DNA from: Allobaculum sp.
Lineage (GTDB): Bacteria; Bacillota_I; Bacilli_A; Erysipelotrichales; Erysipelotrichaceae
Direction: 5' to 3'
Length of the DNA: 10,994 nt
NCBI GenBank assembly: GCA_014803815.1
Contig: JAAVAY010000016.1
Location: forward strand, 1 to 10,994
Positions 6,450 to 10,994 of the stretch are shown here, piece by piece. The position numbers and the translations under genes are program-made. Within the stretch, counting starts at the first letter, position 1. Each line of letters begins with the position of its first letter. The notes under the pieces were generated by a model that saw only the letters and a list, made by a program, of their open reading frames with translations, searched no databases and was not told where the DNA came from.

Positions 6450-8406
6450 ACTCAAAGGCCGATGTTCGACTGGGAAAGGAAATAGAGAAGCCTTTTGGAT
6501 TGTCAGTACTCTCGCTCTTTTTTTGATGGCACAGCTTTCCACGTTTGATTTATGCCTCTCTTTTAGTCTTCTCTATTGTGTATTTCTTTGTATTCGTTTT
6601 AGACAGATCAAATTGGTTGGAATTTGGTTCATTTTAAGTGGCCTATTCTGGGGAAGTTTAACCTATCACACCTCCCCACTAGCCCAAGAAGGCATTTATG
6701 AGGTGATCAGCATCCATTCAGGCTATACGATAGCTAAAAAGGAAATGAGTAAAGTCTTAGTATATGAAACCGATTTTGACCTTGGTGATCATCTCGCTCT
6801 TTCCAATTTTCAAACCGTTCATTCGACCAATAATCCAGGGCTATTTTGTTTTCAACAATTTTTAAATCAAAAGGGGATTACTCAGAGTGCGAAAGAATGC
6901 AAACGCCTTGACTCCTATAGGCCCTCTTGGAAACGAGTAGTTTGGCTTAAAATCAAGCATAGTCGAGCCGCTTCTTTATACCAATGGCTCTTTTATGGGC
7001 TGACTTCAATCGAAACGCCTCTTTCCGCTTTAGGCTTTCCAATGATAGCGTTAATGAGCGTCTGTCGAAAACTATTGGAACGCCGTTTTTTTGCTCGTAC
7101 CGTTCATATCCTTCTGCTCTTGGGACAAGGAATTTTTTTCCTGTTGTTTCCAATACAAGATACGATTTTACGCCTTTTTGTATTTGAACTGGGGCGTTGT
7201 TTCTTCTCAAATTGGAAGAGACGTTGGCCCTTTCAAGTTATTCTCTTTATTTTGCTCAATCCGTATGCCACTCGTTCTATGGGGTTAATTTTGCCAGCGG
7301 GACTTTCCTTTTTCACCCACTATCAATTCACTTTGAGTGGGAAAAAGACCATACAGATTTTTTGGTGTGCGTTTTGTCAAATTGCTTTCATGGGACAACT
7401 CAACTTGATCTTACTTGGTGGATTTCTTTGGCTACGAACCTTTTTAGGTTGGATTGTGCTTTTGACTCTTCCCGGTTTATGGGTGGATTCCTATGGACTT
7501 TTTTTATGGGAGATTTTTCAGAGTCTTTCTTCTTGGCAATGGATTACCATCACAACTTATCCTCCTTTTTGGTATATCTTTTTAGTTTTTTTAGGAATTG
7601 TGTGTATGACGTGGAAATATAAGCTAAAGACCATGCTCCTAATTTTGGGACTTCTTTGTCTTTATCCCTTTGTTTGGAAATTGGATCCCTTTTTTCACCT
7701 ATACCAATTGGATGTAGGGCAAGGCGATGCTGCGATTTTGGTAGAGCCTTTTCAAAGAAGTGTGATGATGATCGATGCTGCGGGTCGCTTTAATCATGAT
7801 CAAGCTTTAGATCTGTATCTTCCTTTTTTCCAATCCAGACAAATTTATGCATTAGATGCTCTGATTGTTTCCCATGGAGATTTTGATCATAACGGGGCTG
7901 CCGACTCCCTTTTGGCCAAAATGCCTATTCGATCTTACATCACCACCTCTTACGAAAAGATTCCTTGTTCGTATGCCTTTGAACTGCTTTTAAAAGAGCG
8001 CATCCTAAAAGACGATGAGGAAGAAAACGATAAAAGTCTGATCTGTGCTTTTCAATACGATGGCTTTCGGTATTTATGGACGGGAGATGCGTCCGTCGAA
8101 ATTGAAAAACAATTGCTTGAGCACTATACCCTAAAAGCCGATATCCTAAAGCTAGGCCATCATGGTTCTAACACGAGTTCGGATGGGCACTTCTTACAGG
8201 CGGTGAATCCATCTCTCGCTGTGATTTCTTCGGGGTATCAAAATCGGTACAACCATCCAAGCCTTGATGTCTTAGTGAGACTCAATTGCTTAGGAATTGA
8301 TCGCCTCAATACGGCTGACCATGGCTCTATTCATCTCTTTTCTTGGCCGCATTTTTTAGGAATTCAGACGGGAGATGGTCTTTTCACTTGTCTTTTCAAA
8401 GCGTAA
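6391..8406 (+). CDS. comEC: ComEC/Rec2, DNA uptake channel with metallo-beta-lactamase domain
   Basis: Polytopic membrane protein forming the channel that carries single-stranded DNA into the cell during transformation. From the ATG at 6391 it has 671 residues, at the short end for the family. Hydrophobic segments lie at about 36-90, a soluble DUF4131/OB-like region at about 100-175, a multi-helix competence domain at about 197-430, and a C-terminal metallo-beta-lactamase domain at about 435-671. The last has DVGQGD (441-446), the metal motif HGDFDH (495-500), TGD (564-566), GHHGS (589-593) and SSG (613-615), so a nuclease-like site looks intact. The competence domain lacks an obvious SGLHV-type motif. 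The start is uncertain: ATG 6391 has AGAGGA 8 nt upstream but overlaps comEA by 59 nt; TTG 6439 has AAGGA (6429-6433) 5 nt upstream and overlaps by 11 nt. Translation is probably coupled to comEA. Confidence 0.88.
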   Translation: MFLVLERKSLKSSRITLPFELKGRCSTGKGNREAFWIVSTLALFLMAQLSTFDLCLSFSLLYCVFLCIRFRQIKLVGIWFILSGLFWGSLTYHTSPLAQEGIYEVISIHSGYTIAKKEMSKVLVYETDFDLGDHLALSNFQTVHSTNNPGLFCFQQFLNQKGITQSAKECKRLDSYRPSWKRVVWLKIKHSRAASLYQWLFYGLTSIETPLSALGFPMIALMSVCRKLLERRFFARTVHILLLLGQGIFFLLFPIQDTILRLFVFELGRCFFSNWKRRWPFQVILFILLNPYATRSMGLILPAGLSFFTHYQFTLSGKKTIQIFWCAFCQIAFMGQLNLILLGGFLWLRTFLGWIVLLTLPGLWVDSYGLFLWEIFQSLSSWQWITITTYPPFWYIFLVFLGIVCMTWKYKLKTMLLILGLLCLYPFVWKLDPFFHLYQLDVGQGDAAILVEPFQRSVMMIDAAGRFNHDQALDLYLPFFQSRQIYALDALIVSHGDFDHNGAADSLLAKMPIRSYITTSYEKIPCSYAFELLLKERILKDDEEENDKSLICAFQYDGFRYLWTGDASVEIEKQLLEHYTLKADILKLGHHGSNTSSDGHFLQAVNPSLAVISSGYQNRYNHPSLDVLVRLNCLGIDRLNTADHGSIHLFSWPHFLGIQTGDGLFTCLFKA

Positions 8407-8447
8407 AAAAGGCCAACTCTCTTGAGTGAGAATTGGCCTTGCTTTTT
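8405..8447. terminator. Bidirectional terminator between comEC and ftsH
   Basis: AAGGCCAA (8409-8416) pairs with TTGGCCTT (8433-8440), extended inside by TCTC (8418-8421) with GAGA (8428-8431) past one C/A mismatch, loop of 6. For ftsH on the - strand six U's follow (8410-8405), a strong terminator. For comEC on the + strand the tail is GCTTTTT, which is weaker. The hairpin fills the gap between the two convergent genes and its tails overlap both stop codons. Confidence 0.88.
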
Positions 8448-10542
8448 AGGCTTGAGAATCGCGGTTTTGCTCTGGATTTGAGGGATTAGAAGTCGAAGAA
8501 TCGGTTGCCTCTTGTGTAGAGGGAGTGGATGGAGCTGAGGAGTCAGATTGTGCTTTATCCAAAGAAACAGTAAGCGCTTGGGGCTTATTTTGTTCTTCTT
8601 GGTATTTATGAACAATTTCCATAAATTCCTCACCCGTAATAGTTTCTTTTTCATATAAGTATTTGGCCAACTCATGCAATAACATGACATTGTCGGACAA
8701 AATTTGACTCGCTTCTCCATAAGCCTTGTTGATTAAGGCGATGACTTCTTGGTCAATTTGGGTAGACGTTTCAGGAGAACAAGCTAAGGATGTATCTCCA
8801 CCAAGATATTGGTTATTGACGGTTTCTAAAGCCGTCATACCAAAGTGATCAGACATGCCAAGACGCGTGATCATCATACGCGCCGTTTTCGTAGCCATTT
8901 CGATATCGTTGCTCGCTCCAGATGTAATGGAGTGGAAAATTAAATCTTCTGCCGCGCGTCCCCCACAATACGTCACAATACGTGTATAGAGTTCCTCTTT
9001 GGACAATAAGTTATTTTCTTGTTCATCTACTTGCATCGTATATCCCAAAGCGCCTTTGGTGCGCGGGATAATGGTAATTTTATGGACAGGAGCAGCAGCC
9101 GAGCTATAGGCAGAAACTAGAGCATGGCCGATTTCGTGGTAAGCGACAATCATGCGCTCTTTTGGGGAAATGACTTTGTTTTTCTTTTGTTCTCCCGCAA
9201 TTACGATTTCAATAGCTTCCTCTAAGTCGCGCTGGGCCACTTGTTTACGTCCATCGCGTACAGCCAATAAAGCGCCCTCGTTGACGATATTGGCTAGATC
9301 GGCTCCCGAGGTTCCTGCCGAAGCGCGAGCGATCATGTTGTAGTCCACATTAGGAGACATCTTCACGTTTTTAGCATGAAGCTCTAAGATTTCTTGACGG
9401 CCTTCTAAATCAGGAAGTTCCACAGGAATGCGGCGGTCAAAACGACCAGGACGGGTCAATGCGGGGTCGAGGGTTTCCGGACGGTTGGTAGCAGCTAAAA
9501 GTACAATGCCTTTTGAGCCATCAAAACCATCCATTTCGGCGAGCAATTGGTTGAGTGTTTGTTCGCGCTCATCATTGCCATTGAATCCCGATCCATCCCG
9601 CTTTTTCCCGATGGTGTCAATCTCATCAATAAAGATGATACAAGGAGCATGTTTTCGTGCTTCTTTAAATAAATCGCGTACGCGGGCGGCACCACGTCCC
9701 ACAAACATCTCGACGAATTCAGAACCAGCAATAAAGTAGAATGGAACACCCGCTTCGCCAGCAACAGCACGAGCCAATAAGGTTTTTCCAGTACCAGGAG
9801 GCCCAACAAGTAAGGCTCCTTTAGGCATCTTGGCCCCAATTTCTTGATAACGACTAGGATGATTTAAAAAGCTGACAATTTCTTTGAGGTTTTGTTTGGC
9901 CTCATCTTGACCTGCGACATCTTTAAAAGTCGTGTGGGTCATTTCTCCTTTATACACTTTGGCATTGGACTTATTCATGTTTCCAAAGCCACCAAAGCTA
10001 CCAAAAGGAAATCCTCCCATAGACGAATCGTCATCGTCTTTGTCTTTGGAGGCATCAGAAGAGCCAAAGGTAAAGGTAGTGTCATCTTTTGGTCCTTGTA
10101 GGCGTTTGCGTAGCACCCGAATGAACCACCACAAACTTCCCCAGATTAAAATCCAAGGCAATAAGCTTAACAAAATGGTTAAGAAAAAGTTATTGGAAGT
10201 TTCTACGGGCACTTCTTCAAACTCGGCACCACCAGCCAAAAGACGATTGACCAAATCCGGATCTTCAATCATGGTTGTGGTGTATTTTTTATTGGCGTTG
10301 TCTTCGCCTTTCATCGTATACGTTAATACATTGCCCTGAATCACCACGTCATCGACTTCTTTGTCTTCCACTTGTTGTAAAAACTGCGAATAGGAAACAT
10401 TCGTTGGGGAACTCGAAGCCGTTGGCCAATTAAAGGCCACTAAACCGATAATCAAGACTAAAAAAGCCACCATCAAATACTTCAAAGCATTGGGAAATTT
10501 TTGAGGTGATTTATTGTTTGGTCCTTTATTGGATGTTTTCAT
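8446..10542 (-). CDS. ftsH: ATP-dependent zinc metalloprotease FtsH
   Basis: Membrane-anchored AAA+ protease that unfolds and degrades misfolded membrane proteins and short-lived regulators as a hexamer with its catalytic part in the cytoplasm. It has 698 residues, at the long end for the family. Two membrane segments at about 21-39 and 119-142 flank the FtsH extracellular domain. A Gly/Phe/Asp-rich linker (about 155-195) leads to the AAA+ domain: Walker A GPPGTGKT (247-254), pore loop FVGR (280-283), Walker B IIFIDE (302-307) and the second region of homology (about 352-370, arginine fingers in RPGRFDRR). The peptidase site has HEIGH (469-473) and probable third zinc ligand Asp546 (SNDIEMAT). 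The last 45 or so residues are a Ser/Thr/Pro/Gln-rich tail of low complexity. The ATG at 10542 has only a weak AAGAG ribosome site 7 nt upstream; a stronger AAAGGAGG lies 54 nt upstream. Upstream sequence suggests heat-shock control. Confidence 0.96.
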   Translation of the reverse strand: MKTSNKGPNNKSPQKFPNALKYLMVAFLVLIIGLVAFNWPTASSSPTNVSYSQFLQQVEDKEVDDVVIQGNVLTYTMKGEDNANKKYTTTMIEDPDLVNRLLAGGAEFEEVPVETSNNFFLTILLSLLPWILIWGSLWWFIRVLRKRLQGPKDDTTFTFGSSDASKDKDDDDSSMGGFPFGSFGGFGNMNKSNAKVYKGEMTHTTFKDVAGQDEAKQNLKEIVSFLNHPSRYQEIGAKMPKGALLVGPPGTGKTLLARAVAGEAGVPFYFIAGSEFVEMFVGRGAARVRDLFKEARKHAPCIIFIDEIDTIGKKRDGSGFNGNDEREQTLNQLLAEMDGFDGSKGIVLLAATNRPETLDPALTRPGRFDRRIPVELPDLEGRQEILELHAKNVKMSPNVDYNMIARASAGTSGADLANIVNEGALLAVRDGRKQVAQRDLEEAIEIVIAGEQKKNKVISPKERMIVAYHEIGHALVSAYSSAAAPVHKITIIPRTKGALGYTMQVDEQENNLLSKEELYTRIVTYCGGRAAEDLIFHSITSGASNDIEMATKTARMMITRLGMSDHFGMTALETVNNQYLGGDTSLACSPETSTQIDQEVIALINKAYGEASQILSDNVMLLHELAKYLYEKETITGEEFMEIVHKYQEEQNKPQALTVSLDKAQSDSSAPSTPSTQEATDSSTSNPSNPEQNRDSQA

Positions 10543-10557
10543 ATCTTTTCTCTTTTC

Positions 10558-10592
10558 GAATTTTCAAACTGTCCATCAAATAAGGAAAATTC
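10558..10592 (-). other. Hairpin next to the ftsH start
   Basis: GAATTTTC (10592-10585) and GAAAATTC (10565-10558) form a perfect 8-bp inverted repeat with a 19-base loop in the ftsH leader. It ends 15 nt before the ATG and lies between the strong AAAGGAGG and the start codon. Any role in translation is inference. Confidence 0.45.
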
Positions 10593-10596
10593 TGAT

Positions 10597-10604
10597 CCTC
10601 CTTT
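10597..10604 (-). promoter_or_regulatory. Strong Shine-Dalgarno-like AAAGGAGG without a well-placed start
   Basis: This near-consensus site lies 54 nt before the ftsH ATG, too far for direct use. Its core AAGGA (10603-10599) can pair with TCCTT just upstream (10614-10610, 6-base loop) and with another TCCTT downstream. It could be a standby ribosome site or the site of a tiny upstream frame, or it may be chance. Confidence 0.35.
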
Positions 10605-10625
10605 CTCGTAAGGATTTTCGTATTG

Positions 10626-10683
10626 GTTCTCTTCATCTCTAAGGCTTTCAAATTCACAAGCTTATCCCTAGAGAGAAGAAGAA
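10626..10683 (-). other. Long bulged hairpin in the ftsH leader
   Basis: In the transcript, GTTCT-t-CTTC-TCTCTA-GG (10684-10667) pairs with CC-t-TAGAGA-t-GAAG-AGAAC (10644-10626). This gives 17 base pairs with three single-base bulges and a loop of about 22. The outermost G (10684) is shared with the preceding hairpin. Confidence 0.5.
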
Positions 10684-10744
10684 CGATAGTCCGCTTAAGA
10701 ACAAAAGAAAAAATCTTGAATTTCAGTTTTCTTATGTTCTATCG
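10684..10744 (-). other. Hairpin in the ftsH leader
   Basis: AGAACATAAGAAAA (10740-10727) pairs with TTTTCTTTTGTTCT (10711-10698) at 13 of 14 positions. An outer CGATAG/CTATCG pairing (10744-10739 with 10689-10684) closes it. No long U tract follows, so it is not a simple terminator. Confidence 0.5.
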
Positions 10745-10774
10745 CCAAACTCTTTTCTAATAAAGTATGGCATT

Positions 10775-10780
10775 AGTATA
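10775..10780 (-). promoter_or_regulatory. Candidate -10 box for ftsH
   Basis: On the - strand TATACT matches 5 of 6 consensus positions. The -35 position 17 bp upstream (ATCTTT, 10803-10798) is poor and falls inside the CIRCE-like element. Transcription would begin near 10768, giving a leader of about 225 nt. The terminator at 10877-10906 makes a promoter in this region necessary. Confidence 0.5.
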
Positions 10781-10787
10781 ACGCATT

Positions 10788-10814
10788 TTAGCAAACAAAA
10801 GATCAGGGTGCTAA
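10788..10814 (-). promoter_or_regulatory. CIRCE-like inverted repeat (possible HrcA operator) upstream of ftsH
   Basis: On the - strand, TTAGCACCC (10814-10806), a 9-base spacer, then GTTTGCTAA (10796-10788). The CIRCE consensus is TTAGCACTC-N9-GAGTGCTAA, so this matches 8 of 9 and 7 of 9 half-site positions with the exact spacing. The outer six bases of each arm are perfectly complementary. It overlaps the -35 position of the best ftsH promoter, where a repressor would act. HrcA binding is inference. Confidence 0.55.
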
Positions 10815-10835
10815 TTTATGGTAATTTCACAAATT

Positions 10836-10863
10836 CTCGCCATAAAGAACTCGCCATAAAGAA
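10836..10863 (-). repeat. Perfect tandem 14-bp repeat upstream of ftsH
   Basis: TTCTTTATGGCGAG occurs twice back to back on the - strand (10863-10850 and 10849-10836). TTTATGG of the second copy is also inverted as CCATAAA at 10821-10815, directly beside the CIRCE-like element. It may be a pair of protein-binding sites or a simple duplication. It does not match the CtsR heptad repeat. Confidence 0.8.
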
Positions 10864-10876
10864 AGAGAGAATGGTT

Positions 10877-10906
10877 AAAAAAAACAGGCTAGAGGACTCT
10901 AACCTG
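10877..10906 (-). terminator. Rho-independent terminator of the gene upstream of ftsH
   Basis: On the - strand CAGGTTAGA (10906-10898) pairs with TCTAGCCTG (10893-10885) with one G-U pair and a 4-base loop, followed by eight U's (10884-10877). It lies 11 nt after the stop of the partial gene at the right edge. Confidence 0.9.
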
Positions 10907-10917
10907 CTGTAGAACAC

Positions 10918-10994
10918 TTAATCAAATTTATGACGACGATTGGTTGAGAGCTTCATCATCTCTTTCATCGTTGCTTCATCTTCCTCTTTTAAAG
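10918..10994 (-). CDS. C-terminal end of an unidentified gene, cut by window edge
   Basis: The last 24 codons and TAA stop of a reading frame that enters from the right edge on the - strand. The visible residues are charged (LKEEDEATMKEMMKLSTN followed by RRHKFD), with an acidic start and a basic end. I do not recognise the family from so short a tail. The strong terminator 11 nt past the stop, in the right orientation, supports a real gene end. In many Bacillota tilS and hpt lie upstream of ftsH, but nothing here allows that assignment. Confidence 0.6.
   Translation of the reverse strand, partial: LKEEDEATMKEMMKLSTNRRHKFD

Noticed and set aside
9495..9839. Other open frames inside ftsH and comEC on both strands
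   Set aside because: They are shadows of strongly supported coding frames and encode no recognisable domains.
10526..10576. 16-codon frame upstream of and overlapping ftsH as a gene
   Set aside because: The ribosome site is about 20 nt from its ATG, too far, and the peptide is unremarkable. It is kept only as a possible leader effect.
10836..10863. Tandem repeat read as a CtsR operator or start of a CRISPR array
   Set aside because: The sequence does not match the CtsR heptad direct repeat, and two adjacent 14-bp units without spacers are not a CRISPR array.

Overview
The window looks like chromosomal DNA from a low-to-moderate GC Gram-positive bacterium (Bacillota). The signs are strong AAGGAG-type ribosome binding sites, occasional TTG starts, compact U-tailed terminators, a phosphotransferase (PTS) sucrose system, a comEA-comEC late-competence pair and a Bacillota-type FtsH. 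I cannot place it more precisely; a lineage such as Erysipelotrichia or a relative is a guess. No mobile element, CRISPR array, rRNA or tRNA gene was seen.

Left part (1-5891): a sucrose-use cluster on the + strand. It holds a PTS sucrose permease EIIBCA cut by the window edge (scrA), sucrose-6-phosphate hydrolase (scrB), a PfkB-type fructokinase (scrK) and a LacI-family regulator (scrR). The permease imports sucrose as sucrose-6-phosphate, ScrB splits this into glucose-6-phosphate and fructose, ScrK makes fructose-6-phosphate, and ScrR probably represses the cluster. scrA and scrB are 31 nt apart and look co-transcribed. Terminators after scrB, scrK and scrR divide the rest into separate units.

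Middle part (5919-8406): comEA and comEC overlap and form a DNA-uptake operon on the + strand. The best promoter would start transcription almost at the comEA ATG, so the mRNA may be leaderless. The operon ends in a bidirectional hairpin shared with convergent ftsH.

Right part (8446-10994, - strand): ftsH, the membrane-bound AAA+ zinc protease, is preceded by a 375-base non-coding region. That region holds a CIRCE-like inverted repeat (HrcA-type operator) next to a -10 box, a perfect 14-bp tandem repeat, and a predicted leader of about 225 nt rich in hairpins. Beyond it lies the terminator and last 24 codons of an unidentified upstream gene.

The gene content is ordinary. The most interesting material is regulatory: the ftsH upstream region and the likely leaderless comEA start.
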